Source of the DNA: Micavibrio_A sp964539025
GTDB taxonomy: Bacteria > Pseudomonadota > Alphaproteobacteria > Micavibrionales > Micavibrionaceae
Assembly: GCA_964539025.1 (NCBI GenBank)
Contig: CAZIFA010000004.1
Coordinates: 124,001 to 188,000 of the forward strand
Direction of reading: 5' to 3'
Length of the DNA: 64,000 nucleotides
Shown: piece after piece, positions 32,882-41,229 of the stretch
Numbering within the stretch: position 1 is the first letter of the stretch
Layout: the number at the start of each line of letters is the position of its first letter
Notes under the pieces: generated by a model
The model's input: the letters and a program-made list of their open reading frames with translations, nothing else
Database searches by the model: none
What the model was told of the DNA's origin: nothing
Position numbers and translations under genes: made by a program

Positions 32882-33754
32882 ATGACCGCATTGCTTTCCG
32901 ACAATGGAGTGATCCACGCCGAAGATATTTATTATCTTCTGGGCGGTAAGGAACCGATTAAAATTCTCGACGCCACCTATTCCCTGCCCGGCGGCAATGC
33001 ATCGCCGTTCGATGCGTTTTTGACACAGCGCATCGATACCGCGCAATTTTTCGATATAGATGTGGTTGCAGACCAGGACGCGCCGCTTCCCCACACTATG
33101 CCGGACGCCGAATATTTCGCCGCCTGCGTTTCCGCCATGGGAATATCGAACAAGGATCATGTCGTGGTGTATGACCAAAGCGGCGCATATATGGCGTCGT
33201 CCCGCGCGTGGTGGATGTTCCGCGCCTTCGGACATGAGAAAGTCTATGTTTTGGAAGGTGGCATTAAAGCATGGATGGACGGTGGTTATCGCATCGTCAG
33301 CGGCCCCGCCGAAGTGCCGAAGATGGAACAATTCACGGCAACGATGCGCAACAACCTGATCGTCAGTAAGAACGATCTTCTCAATAATATAGATACGCAT
33401 GATATTCGTGTGCTCGATGCAAGGCCGCCGGGAAGGTTTTTCGGCGCAGTGCAAGAACCATGGGCCGGGAAACGCTCGGGCCATATTCCGGGCAGTTATA
33501 ATCTTCCGTTCGGCGATCTTATTAATCCGCAATCACGTGCGATAAGATTACCCGAAGAACTGGAACGGATATTTAAAGCGCAGAATATCGACGCAGCGGA
33601 TAAAATCGCCGTGAGTTGCGGCAGCGGTGTCACCGCCTGCACGGTTGCACTCGCCCTGTTTAAAGCGCGCAAACAGGATGCGGCGATTTATGACGGATCG
33701 TGGAGCGAATGGGGCGATGAAGCCGCCGGCACGCCGGTTGAGCTTTCCGCATAA
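32882..33754 (+). CDS. sseA: 3-mercaptopyruvate sulfurtransferase, two rhodanese domains
   Basis: 290 residues. The non-catalytic N-terminal rhodanese domain (ILDATYSLPGG ... HVVVYDQSGAYMASSRAWWM) and the C-terminal domain (VLDARPPGRFFG ... GHIPGSYNLPF) end in the active loop CGSGVTACT with Cys246. The loop favours mercaptopyruvate over thiosulfate. The start is at 32882 (MTALLSDNG); an upstream Met at 32822 lacks family sequence. Confidence 0.93.
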   Translation: MTALLSDNGVIHAEDIYYLLGGKEPIKILDATYSLPGGNASPFDAFLTQRIDTAQFFDIDVVADQDAPLPHTMPDAEYFAACVSAMGISNKDHVVVYDQSGAYMASSRAWWMFRAFGHEKVYVLEGGIKAWMDGGYRIVSGPAEVPKMEQFTATMRNNLIVSKNDLLNNIDTHDIRVLDARPPGRFFGAVQEPWAGKRSGHIPGSYNLPFGDLINPQSRAIRLPEELERIFKAQNIDAADKIAVSCGSGVTACTVALALFKARKQDAAIYDGSWSEWGDEAAGTPVELSA

Positions 33755-34085
33755 CTGCCCTTCTGTTTAAGTATATCTCAAACACCTGTCAGTATTCGCA
33801 GTAATTGTAGCCTGTGCTTCATTTGCGCGGTTGTGATTTACCCAAGTTGTAATATTTGTTTTTAAAAGTGTAAATTTTTTTCAAATACTCATCAGTATAT
33901 CTATTCTTTAAAGAAATAACTTATGTCTTAGAATAATAGTCAAAGCCGCTTTTTCATTCTTTTATTATTCGTGTTTCACTATTCGTTTCACAGAACAGAT
34001 TTAGACTTGATTTTTCACTTTTCTTCTTGCCAAAAACAAGAAATCCAGCTACTAAATAATTACACACCCTCTATTACCGCCGTTT
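33755..34085. other. A/T-rich non-coding stretch ending in a strong terminator
   Basis: About 330 bp without a credible coding frame, rich in T tracts (TTTTTTTCAAAT, TTTTTCATTCTTTTATTATT), unlike the surrounding DNA. Because it leads to a perfect terminator at 34086, it may be a long 3' UTR of sseA or contain a small RNA. No known RNA family was recognised. Confidence 0.4.
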
Positions 34086-34119
34086 GTCCGGAGAGCTTCG
34101 GTTCTCCGGACCTTTTTTT
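34086..34119 (+). terminator. strong Rho-independent terminator
   Basis: Nine-base perfect stem GTCCGGAGA/TCTCCGGAC around GCTTCGGT, then seven T. Confidence 0.92.
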
Positions 34120-34127
34120 GCCCGCAA

Positions 34128-34160
34128 TAAAAAGCCCCCGTTTTCACGAGGGCTTTTATT
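34128..34160 (-). terminator. bidirectional-type terminator at the aqpZ 3' end
   Basis: AAAAAGCCC ... GGGCTTTT with inner CG/CG pairs and A/T runs on both sides. It lies 19 bp past the aqpZ stop. Confidence 0.78.
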
Positions 34161-34178
34161 TATTATCGCAAATATTAT

Positions 34179-34907
34179 TTAATGGCAGTTCTCTGTGTCT
34201 TTACCACAGCAGGGACCGAACACGCAGCGACTAACAAGCCCCGCCACGATAGCGCCGACGATAGGCGCGGCCCAGAACAACCAGAGCTGGTCAATCGCCC
34301 AATCGCCCTGAAACAGCGCAGGGCCAGTGCTGCGCGCCGGGTTGATCGAGGCGTTGGTGATCGGGATCGCCACGAGGTTGGTCAGCACGAGGCAAAGGCC
34401 GATGGCAAGCGGCGCCATGCCCCCCGCTCCGCCCTCGCGTGTGACGGCGAGGATGACGAGCACGAAGAAGCCCGTGAGCAACGCTTCGGCCATAAAACAT
34501 GAGACCATGCTGTAGCCGCCCGGCGAATGTTCGCCGAAACCGTTGGAAGCGAATCCGGCAGATGCGTCAAATCCCGCCTTGCCCGTCGCGATCAGGTATA
34601 TCGCGCCCGCGCCTATACATGCGCCGACAATCTGCGCGATTATGTATGGGATCACCGATTTGGCGCAGAATTTTCCGCCCGCGAACAGGCCAAGCGTGAC
34701 GGCCGGATTGAAATGCCCGCCCGATATACCGCCGAACGCCCACGCGCCGGTGATGACGGCTATACCGAACGCAAGTGATACGCCCAGAAAGCCGATACCC
34801 AGTTCAGGATACGCCGCCGCGAACACCGCGGAACCGACGCCGCCGATGACCAGCCAGGCAGTGCCCAGCATTTCGGCAACCATTTTATTGCAACAACCAA
34901 GACCCAT
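34179..34907 (-). CDS. aqpZ: aquaporin Z
   Basis: 242 residues, six membrane helices. Both half-helix motifs are present: GGHFNPAVTLG and NASINPARSTGPALF; the Arg of the selectivity filter follows the second NPA. The C terminus is Cys-rich (SRCVFGPCCGKDTE). AAGGGGA lies eight bases before the ATG. The N-terminal GLGCCNK is unusual; Met9 is an alternative start. Confidence 0.94.
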   Translation of the reverse strand: MGLGCCNKMVAEMLGTAWLVIGGVGSAVFAAAYPELGIGFLGVSLAFGIAVITGAWAFGGISGGHFNPAVTLGLFAGGKFCAKSVIPYIIAQIVGACIGAGAIYLIATGKAGFDASAGFASNGFGEHSPGGYSMVSCFMAEALLTGFFVLVILAVTREGGAGGMAPLAIGLCLVLTNLVAIPITNASINPARSTGPALFQGDWAIDQLWLFWAAPIVGAIVAGLVSRCVFGPCCGKDTENCH

Positions 34908-35117
34908 TTTAAATTCCCCTTTTTAAAAAGTTGAAAAAGCCGTGAACGAACGACGAATACATAATCCGTTGAGTCGGAAGCCCCGGCAACAGCGGAGCGT
35001 TGTGCACGGCAATGGAGTTGGATGAGGAAAGATGGATATCAAGTTGAAGCAATTACAGAAGGCGCATGTCCTGTCGCCAGTCTAAGCCACTTAAAATGAT
35101 GATATAATGCCTTGCGC

Positions 35118-35741
35118 TCAAGATTTAGAGTTCCTTTTTTGAGTATCAAGATTGGCCATTTCTCTTAATCTACAGTACGCCTCATGCAAAACATGCATGG
35201 TAAAACGAACAGATTGAAATTCAGTGCCTTTGAGATTTTCACTCTGATAAAAGTAGCGCCATTCTACGAACGCTTGTCTTAGATCAGAAATGCACGAGAC
35301 GATATCAACGCCGTCTTCTAACTTATAATTGCGTCGTATGTCCTGCGCGGATCGCTGAATAATCGCCTTTTGTTCGTCAAGTAAGCTGTTATACAAATCC
35401 AGCAAATCATGTCCGCGTACATCTTTTTCGCCAATTTTGTGCATCGTTTTCAGATACATTTCTGCACCAAAGGCCGCATTAACAATAAATGGCGTTATGC
35501 TCCACATGCTCTTTATAGGAGTGGTTCTAAGGTCGCGCTCATATAAATCCTTGGCCGTTGCTGCGAAAGAGTTTGCTTGCTGGTACATAGAATCAACGAC
35601 AGAACTTTCTTTCCAAAGCTCCTTATCTTTTAGATAGGTCTGTACAATTTGAATATCCGTCTCAGGATTACCTGAAGATTCATACTCGCCTACAGCTTTT
35701 CCGTTAAGGAATATGGTTTTTATTTTTCTATTTTCTGTCAT
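35118..35741 (-). CDS. hypothetical protein, possibly HEPN-superfamily
   Basis: 207 residues. AAFGAEMYLKTMHKIGEKDVRGHDLLDLYNSLL resembles the helical stretch (LELYLKAL ... HDL..L) found in many HEPN-like proteins; no clear RxxxxH motif is seen, although RDLRTTP and RRNYKLEDG are basic. The start is set at 35741 (MTENRKIK) since the frame further up reads through the tRNA remnant at 35760. It lies just outside the left end of the integrated element. Confidence 0.5.
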   Translation of the reverse strand: MTENRKIKTIFLNGKAVGEYESSGNPETDIQIVQTYLKDKELWKESSVVDSMYQQANSFAATAKDLYERDLRTTPIKSMWSITPFIVNAAFGAEMYLKTMHKIGEKDVRGHDLLDLYNSLLDEQKAIIQRSAQDIRRNYKLEDGVDIVSCISDLRQAFVEWRYFYQSENLKGTEFQSVRFTMHVLHEAYCRLREMANLDTQKRNSKS

Positions 35742-35759
35742 CGCGGCCAAATATAGGAA

Positions 35760-35804
35760 TGGCGTGCCCGGCAGGACTTGAACCTGCAACCCCCTGCTTA
35801 GAAG
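35760..35804. repeat. attL: truncated copy of the tRNA-Arg 3' end
   Basis: 45 bp identical to 45777-45821, beginning at the CCA complement (TGGCGTGCCCGG...). Beyond GCTTAGAAG the match stops. It is the original chromosomal tRNA 3' end displaced by integration. Confidence 0.92.
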
Positions 35805-35828
35805 AAAGAAGGTTATACAAGTCAGGCT

Positions 35829-35931
35829 TCCTCACCATTACTCACAATCAATACAAAACAATGACTTAAGAAGACACTTGACCCAGACTCTCCTCACCAT
35901 TACTCATTATGGTGGTTGCTAGGTGGTTGCA
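35829..35931. repeat. left-end arm-type repeats near int
   Basis: TCCTCACCATTACTCA occurs at 35829-35844 and 35891-35906. GGTGGTTGCTAGGTGGTTGC (35911-35930) holds two direct GGTGGTTGC words and reappears with one change at 45708. These are likely integrase or excisionase arm sites. Confidence 0.6.
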
Positions 35932-35970
35932 GATTGATATTTGCAGCTACATTCATAGAGAGGAAAGTTT

Positions 35971-37383
35971 ATGCCTACCAAGAAAATCACCCTAAACAGC
36001 GTCAAGGATATAAAGCCATCAGAGACGCTATGGGATACCGACACAACGGGCTTTGGATGCCGTTGCCAGCAGCAGGACAAGATTTTCGTCGTGAAATACC
36101 GCGTGGGCAGTGGCAGGGCCGCAAGGCAACGCTTCTATAAGATTGGCAAACTTGGCGCACCCTGGACGCCAGACACAGCCAGGGACGAGGCAAAACGAAT
36201 CCTTGGTCTTGTCTCGCAGGGGAAAGATCCGGCCTCTGAGCGTGAAAAGGACAGAACCTCCCCTGATATGAATGAGGCGTTTGACCTCTTTATGAAGCAT
36301 GGGCAGGGAAAGCGCGGTGAACGCACCCTAAACGAATACCGCCGGATGTATGACCGCATGGTGAAAGTCACACTGGGGAAATACAGGGTTAAAGACATCA
36401 TCGCCGCCGACATCTCACGTTTGCATATCGCGAATGCCCATATAGCCCCTCAAGCAAACCGACTGTTACAGATGCTGTCCGCCTTTCTCAATTGGTGTGA
36501 AAGACAGGAATACAGGGACCAAGGAACAAACCCATGTCGGTTTATCGAAAAATATAAGGAAAAGTCCCGGGAGCGGTTTTTATCAGAAGAAGAACTTTTC
36601 TGCCTGAGCCAAGCCATGAGCCAATACGAAGAACGATACAGATTTTTGAAAGAGCAAAGCCACAAAAAGCATAAAAGTGGCGAGACAGAAGAAAATGCCG
36701 TTACGCAATACGTCACTGCCGCCATACGCCTTTTGCTATTCACTGGCGCAAGACGGAACGAAATCCTTGATTTGAAATGGGGCGACGTTGATTTCCAAAA
36801 CAGGCTTATCCGGCTGCAGGAAAGCAAGACGGGACAAAAAACGATATATCTTTCTGCCCCTGCCCTGATGATCCTTTCCGAATTACCGCAGATTGAGGGC
36901 AACCCCTACGTGATATGCGGCAAGAAAAACGGCACAAGGCTGGTCAATATCAAAGATCCATGGAAACGTATTTGCCGATTAGCTACCCTCAATTTATGGG
37001 AGCGGCAAACCCATCTTGCGTCCCTTATATCAAACCTTAAAGTGAAGACTCCTGAAACGCAGACGGAAGCAGAATTATTTGACGCGGTACAGTCCGAAGC
37101 TAAAAAGGAAAAGTTAAAACTCTCCATCGGCCTTATGGACGTTCATATTCACGATCTGCGCCACAATTACGCGAGTACCGCCGTTATCACCGGGCACCAT
37201 TTGAAAGTCGTGGGCTCACTTCTAGGCCATGCCGATACAAAAACCACGGAAAGGTACGCACACCTTGCAAATGACCCGCTTCAAACAGCGAATGAGGCGA
37301 TCAGCAATAAGATATTGCAGGCCATGACCTATAAAAATGATTTAAATAAAGTCGCGGACTTTAAAGCCGGTAAAAAACAATGA
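35971..37383 (+). CDS. tyrosine recombinase integrase
   Basis: 470 residues. The N-terminal DUF4102-type arm-binding region (residues about 1-90, KDIKPSETLWDTDTTGFG) is followed by a SAM-like core-binding domain (about 95-190) and the catalytic domain with Arg261 in TGARRNEILDL, His394-x-x-Arg397 in HDLRHNYAS, His420 in LGHADT and Tyr429 in TERYAHL. All catalytic residues are present, so it should be active. It is oriented into the element, with attL upstream. The stop overlaps the next start (ATGA). Confidence 0.95.
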   Translation: MPTKKITLNSVKDIKPSETLWDTDTTGFGCRCQQQDKIFVVKYRVGSGRAARQRFYKIGKLGAPWTPDTARDEAKRILGLVSQGKDPASEREKDRTSPDMNEAFDLFMKHGQGKRGERTLNEYRRMYDRMVKVTLGKYRVKDIIAADISRLHIANAHIAPQANRLLQMLSAFLNWCERQEYRDQGTNPCRFIEKYKEKSRERFLSEEELFCLSQAMSQYEERYRFLKEQSHKKHKSGETEENAVTQYVTAAIRLLLFTGARRNEILDLKWGDVDFQNRLIRLQESKTGQKTIYLSAPALMILSELPQIEGNPYVICGKKNGTRLVNIKDPWKRICRLATLNLWERQTHLASLISNLKVKTPETQTEAELFDAVQSEAKKEKLKLSIGLMDVHIHDLRHNYASTAVITGHHLKVVGSLLGHADTKTTERYAHLANDPLQTANEAISNKILQAMTYKNDLNKVADFKAGKKQ

Positions 37384-38051
37384 AAGGATCAGCCCAGCAT
37401 AGCGCGGAAGCCTTAGATCAATTGGTCAAAGATCTCACTCTTCTAAGAACTGAATTTCCCTTAAAAACCCCGGAGGATAAAAATCCGAGAGAGATACGCG
37501 AATTATCAATCAAACAAATGAAGGCAATCAGAAAATACCTTTTCTCGTTAAAGATTAACCCTCCCCTAATCTCTGAGTTTATGGATGCGCTTCACGCCCT
37601 TGAAAGGTTAGATGATGGCTGCAAAACATCAATGTTTAAACCCGCGCTGGTTCAAAAAAGTTTAAGCGATCAGCTTGATTGTTGTCTTCTTGCGGCTGCG
37701 ACAGATTTTATCCATAAAAATAAAAGGCAGATCGAACGAAAAGACGCCGCAAAAGAAGTTTTAAAGATTTCGGAGCCATTCATAGATAAAAATTGCTTAC
37801 GTCAAAAAAGAACAAATGAAAGAGATAATAAGCCCTTATCTGAAACTTTAGAGGATTGGGCAAAACAGGCGAGGAATGGGAAAAAGGGAAAAACCGCTTT
37901 ACACACTTACCAACACTATTTGGGTTTATTTGAAGAACAATTGCAAATAGTGCCCGACCTAGATGATGAGGATCCCTCCCCTAGAACACCTGAAAAAATT
38001 ATAGAGAAAACATTCGATATTATAAGAACGTTTTCAGATGGTGTTATTTAG
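37380..38051 (+). CDS. hypothetical protein downstream of int
   Basis: 223 residues, Lys/Glu-rich, all helical, no signal peptide. Words such as EIRELSIKQMKAIRKYLFSL and DQLDCCLLAAATDFIHKNK give no family. The ATG overlaps the int stop by four bases, so it is made together with the integrase. A/T-rich relative to the host. Confidence 0.55.
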   Translation: MKGSAQHSAEALDQLVKDLTLLRTEFPLKTPEDKNPREIRELSIKQMKAIRKYLFSLKINPPLISEFMDALHALERLDDGCKTSMFKPALVQKSLSDQLDCCLLAAATDFIHKNKRQIERKDAAKEVLKISEPFIDKNCLRQKRTNERDNKPLSETLEDWAKQARNGKKGKTALHTYQHYLGLFEEQLQIVPDLDDEDPSPRTPEKIIEKTFDIIRTFSDGVI

Positions 38052-38136
38052 ACCCTGTTAATTCACACGCCCTCATCTGTCTTAATCTGTCTCGTTAAGT
38101 CCTCTGCATGGTGCTGAGGAAGAATAGAGAGACAAA

Positions 38137-38361
38137 ATGAAAGACAGCATACACGAAAAAACCCGTCGATTTTTAAACGAACATCAAGCGGCAAATTATA
38201 TAGGGTTGTCCACCAAAACACTACAAAGATTAAGACTAAACGGGCGCGGGATGCCGTACGTAAAGGCAGGCGCACGCGTGCTCTATGATTTGAATGACCT
38301 TAATCAATTTATGGAAGACAAGAAAGTTTTATCAACATCCTCAAATTTAATGGGGGTTTAG
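38137..38361 (+). CDS. AlpA/excisionase-like HTH protein
   Basis: 74 residues. LNEHQAANYIGLSTKTLQRL is a MerR-type HTH_17 helix-turn-helix (recognition helix TKTLQRLRLNG), followed by PYVKAGARVLYDLNDLNQFM. This size and fold are typical of AlpA regulators or Xis in P4-like and PICI-like elements. The stop is immediately followed by the next ATG. Confidence 0.82.
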   Translation: MKDSIHEKTRRFLNEHQAANYIGLSTKTLQRLRLNGRGMPYVKAGARVLYDLNDLNQFMEDKKVLSTSSNLMGV

Positions 38362-38673
38362 ATGATTGAATTTAATACTGAAGTATCATCAAAAAGTATC
38401 GGAATCATATCGGCTGTCTCTCCCAATTTAGATTCTTGGGGACGGACAGAATATACAGTTCGCACTGTATATAAGGAAGAGGTCGTATGGGCACTAGTTT
38501 ATATAAGTCAGAAAACTGCCAATATCAGGATAAACATTGGAGACATTGTTCGTGTGCAAGGCCAAGTGCAGATTATCTACAATACGGGAGATGATAATGA
38601 CGCCCCTTTCAATTCTGACGATCTATACCTTTCTTACGAAAATCCTGAGATTTACGTTTTGCGGGGAAAATAA
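38362..38673 (+). CDS. small hypothetical protein, possible OB fold
   Basis: 103 residues, beta-rich. INIGDIVRVQGQVQIIYNTG suggests an OB-like strand pattern as in single-stranded DNA-binding proteins, but no signature confirms it. It overlaps the next gene (TAATG) and abuts alpA, so it is part of the replication operon. Confidence 0.5.
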   Translation: MIEFNTEVSSKSIGIISAVSPNLDSWGRTEYTVRTVYKEEVVWALVYISQKTANIRINIGDIVRVQGQVQIIYNTGDDNDAPFNSDDLYLSYENPEIYVLRGK

Positions 38674-39470
38674 TGTCCAACTTAACAAATGAAATATTTC
38701 TGGACACGCTTCTAGGTGCCCAGAAATTCATTGGCTTGGGCGACCCATGGGTGTGCAGTTTTCACGGCGTGCAGAGTCAATGGAAAGGCAGACCCTATTC
38801 GCCTGCGCTATCAATAGAACTTGAAGAAAGCAGTAACTTTTTTTGCATATCGCTTATGAAACAGGTTAACGGCGTCATATCACGAAAGAAAGAAAACTTT
38901 GCAGGAATGCTTTGCGTTGCCCTTGATGACATTGGAACAAAGGCAAAACCTCCTATGCTACCGCCGTCTTGGAAGTTTGAAACCTCACCTGGAAACGAAC
39001 AATGGGGCTATCTTTTAAAAGTGCCCTTAATGGATGCTGAGAAGGCGGACAGTATCCAGAAAGCCGTTATCGCAGCAGGTTACTGCGATGCAGGCGCGGG
39101 AGGCCCTTCGACGCGGTATATGCGCCTTCCCGTTGGCAGTAACAGCAAACCGGAACATATTCAGGCCAATGATGGTAAACCGTGGCGGGTTATCGTCAAA
39201 GAATGGCACCCTGAAAAAAGATTTTCAATAGACGAAATTGTTACGGGTTTAGCGCTTAAGTTTGAAACCGAACGTCCTTCTCCCGATACCTCCGTGGATA
39301 TATTCCAGCATACCGACCTATCAAAATTCAGATCCAGGCTTAAATATATTCCTCCTTTCCAAATAGGCTACGAAACATGGTCAAGAATCGGCATGGCCCT
39401 ATATCACGAAACAAACGGCAGTTTGGAGGGTCTGAACCTTTGGGATGAATGGAGCAAAGGCAATGTCTGA
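38673..39470 (+). CDS. primase-like protein, N-terminal part of a split PriCT protein
   Basis: 265 residues. The N-terminal part has RepB/primase-like features (GMLCVALDDIGTKAKPPMLP). The C-terminal end, QIGYETWSRIGMALYHETNG then LEGLNLWDEWSKGN, is the first half of a PriCT_2-type domain. The remainder of that domain (GREALEEKWRSFAGYKG ... TYYAKEYGW) is at the start of the next gene in the +1 frame. Either the protein is naturally split or a single-base change separated it. Confidence 0.7.
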   Translation: MSNLTNEIFLDTLLGAQKFIGLGDPWVCSFHGVQSQWKGRPYSPALSIELEESSNFFCISLMKQVNGVISRKKENFAGMLCVALDDIGTKAKPPMLPPSWKFETSPGNEQWGYLLKVPLMDAEKADSIQKAVIAAGYCDAGAGGPSTRYMRLPVGSNSKPEHIQANDGKPWRVIVKEWHPEKRFSIDEIVTGLALKFETERPSPDTSVDIFQHTDLSKFRSRLKYIPPFQIGYETWSRIGMALYHETNGSLEGLNLWDEWSKGNV

Positions 39471-40728
39471 ATATCCTGGCAGAGAAGCCTTAGAGGAGAA
39501 ATGGCGATCCTTTGCGGGATACAAGGGCAAGCCCGTAACAGGCGGTACTATTACATACTACGCAAAAGAATATGGCTGGATACCCCCCAAAGAAGGATCA
39601 AGCGAGGAAGTAGTACTTTTTAAATTTCTGACCTTAGATGAGCTTTTCAAGAATATGACACCGACAAGGTGGCTGGTTAAAAACTATCTTGAACAGCACA
39701 CTATGGGTCTTATGTTTGGCGATCCCGGCTGCGGAAAATCCCTCATTGCGATCGATATGGCCTGCTGCATTGCCACGGGCACACCCTGGCATGGGAATGA
39801 TGCGGAACAAGGAGCCGTGTTCTATATTGCCGGAGAAGGTCATAATGGCCTTGCGCGCCGGTTTTTGGCATGGCAGGCACAAAATAAGGTTTTGCTCGGG
39901 GAAGCCCCTCTACTTACTTCGGAGCGAGCGGCGCAGTTTTATAACCACGAAAGCGCGCAGGCCGTTATTGACGCTATACATGATCTAAAAAGGAAATCGG
40001 GGTTTACCCCGCGGCTGATAATCATCGATACGCTGGCGCGGAATTTTGGTGGCGGCGATGAAAACAGCACTCAGGATATGAACATATTCATTCAGCATGT
40101 GGACGCGCTTAAAGACAGATACAAAGCCACGGTTTTAATTGTCCATCACTCAGGCCACGCCGATAAAGGCAGGGCGCGCGGGGCGATGTCTCTAAAAGGG
40201 GCGCTCGATCATGAATATAAAATTCAAAAGGATGAGAGCGAAAATGTAACTCTTACCTGCACGAAGACAAAAGACGGCCCAGATCCCGCACCCTTAAATT
40301 TTAAAATTGTATCCATGCTTTTAGAAGGTTTGGAAGGCGAAGACACGAACGGAGGAACAATCTCTTACATGGGGAGCGGCTGGAAGCCAAAAGACAAACC
40401 GCTTTCAAAACAAAAACAAGCAGCCCTTGATATTTTGAGCACCCTTTTAGACACAAAGGGCGTGAAGATGATGATGCAGGGAGCGGGCCTTGTTACCGTT
40501 GCACAGCTTGAAGAATACAAGGAAGCTCTCAAACAAGGGGGTATTTCCGATGCGGACAAGCCGGACAGTGTGCGGACAGCCATCACAAGAGCGATAAAAA
40601 ATCTAGAAAAGATAAATATTATAGAGACTTACAAGGATTATGTCTGGATAGCGGACATGCCGGACAAATCCGGACATTTTGATTTTGATGATCTCACCGA
40701 AACGGACAGACAGGACACCCCTCTTTAG
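39463..40728 (+). CDS. RepA-like hexameric helicase, second part of split PriCT protein
   Basis: 421 residues from MSEYPGREALEE. After the PriCT remainder comes a RecA-type ATPase: Walker A GDPGCGKSLIAIDMA, YIAGEGHNGLARR, Walker B LIIIDTLARNFGGGDENS, and LIVHHSGHADKGRARGAMSLKGALD. It is similar to RSF1010 RepA and phage-satellite helicases. The ATG overlaps the preceding stop by eight bases (ATGTCTGA). Its 3' end holds iteron-like CGGACA words. Confidence 0.85.
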   Translation: MSEYPGREALEEKWRSFAGYKGKPVTGGTITYYAKEYGWIPPKEGSSEEVVLFKFLTLDELFKNMTPTRWLVKNYLEQHTMGLMFGDPGCGKSLIAIDMACCIATGTPWHGNDAEQGAVFYIAGEGHNGLARRFLAWQAQNKVLLGEAPLLTSERAAQFYNHESAQAVIDAIHDLKRKSGFTPRLIIIDTLARNFGGGDENSTQDMNIFIQHVDALKDRYKATVLIVHHSGHADKGRARGAMSLKGALDHEYKIQKDESENVTLTCTKTKDGPDPAPLNFKIVSMLLEGLEGEDTNGGTISYMGSGWKPKDKPLSKQKQAALDILSTLLDTKGVKMMMQGAGLVTVAQLEEYKEALKQGGISDADKPDSVRTAITRAIKNLEKINIIETYKDYVWIADMPDKSGHFDFDDLTETDRQDTPL

Positions 40729-40746
40729 AGGGTGTCCGATGTCCGG
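40552..40746. repeat. iteron-like CGGACA cluster and hairpin
   Basis: GCGGACA/CCGGACA words at 40552, 40561, 40572, 40651, 40660, 40670, then ACGGACA 40702 and CAGGACA 40711, spaced mostly 9-11 bp. Two inverse copies (TGTCCG) are at 40733 and 40740. A hairpin GGACACCC/GGGTGTCC spans the helicase stop. A candidate origin. Confidence 0.5.
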
Positions 40747-40961
40747 CGGCGCATCCGCGACTTGCAAAGGCGGCCTCTTCCCCATACAAAGGTTATGGTT
40801 TGTCCTTGTGATGAACCGGGGCCTTAATAACCCCGCTATCAACGGTGGCGTGTCCGTCATCACGTCGCTTCTCGGTCTATGGCCGGGAGGCGGCGGCGTA
40901 TGTCCAAAGCCTCGGCTCAAAGGCCGTCGCGGTCGTTTGATAGCGGCTTATTAACTCCCGG
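40729..40961. other. G/C-rich non-coding region of the element
   Basis: No credible gene. More G/C-rich than the rest of the element, with several short palindromes (CGGGGCCTTAATAACCCCG, GCCTCGGCTCAAAGGC). It lies between the helicase and a strong terminator and could be part of an origin or a small structured RNA. Confidence 0.4.
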
Positions 40962-40994
40962 TCACCAGAGCAGGACATCTCTGGTGATTTTTTT
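40962..40994 (+). terminator. Rho-independent terminator in the element
   Basis: Perfect nine-base stem TCACCAGAG/CTCTGGTGA, eight-base loop, seven T. It ends the int-to-helicase transcript or an RNA from 40729-40961, only 13 bp before the next ATG. Confidence 0.92.
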
Positions 40995-41007
40995 ATGGGA
41001 GAGACAT

Positions 41008-41229
41008 ATGCCAAAGTTTTTGTTTTTAACTCTTTTTGCTTTATGTGGTTGTAACATGACACCTCAACAACAAGCCTATTGGGGCGGAGTTGCAGGGCAG
41101 GTTGCAGATCAATATCAGCCACACAGTGCAGCGGCCTACCAAGAGCGCTTAGATCAATGGGCAAACCCCCCAATAGTTAACTGTGACAGCACCCCTGTAG
41201 GCGGAACGGTTTATACAACATGCAGATAA
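41008..41229 (+). CDS. small lipoprotein in the element
   Basis: 73 residues. MPKFLFLTLFALCGCNMT is a signal peptide with an L-C-G-C lipobox, then a Gln/Ala/Tyr-rich mature part (AAYQERLDQWANPP) with two Cys near the end. GGGAGAG lies just upstream and the terminator before that, so it needs another promoter or readthrough. It overlaps the next start by ten bases. Confidence 0.65.
   Translation: MPKFLFLTLFALCGCNMTPQQQAYWGGVAGQVADQYQPHSAAAYQERLDQWANPPIVNCDSTPVGGTVYTTCR

Noticed and set aside
34908..35117. Riboswitch upstream of aqpZ
   Set aside because: The 210-bp leader has no recognisable aptamer pattern or terminator; nothing supportable is seen.
40729..41229. Longer frames starting at 40679 and 40879
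   Set aside because: Low-complexity Gly/Arg translations through a hairpin-rich G/C region; only the lipoprotein part from 41008 has a ribosome-binding site and a signal peptide.
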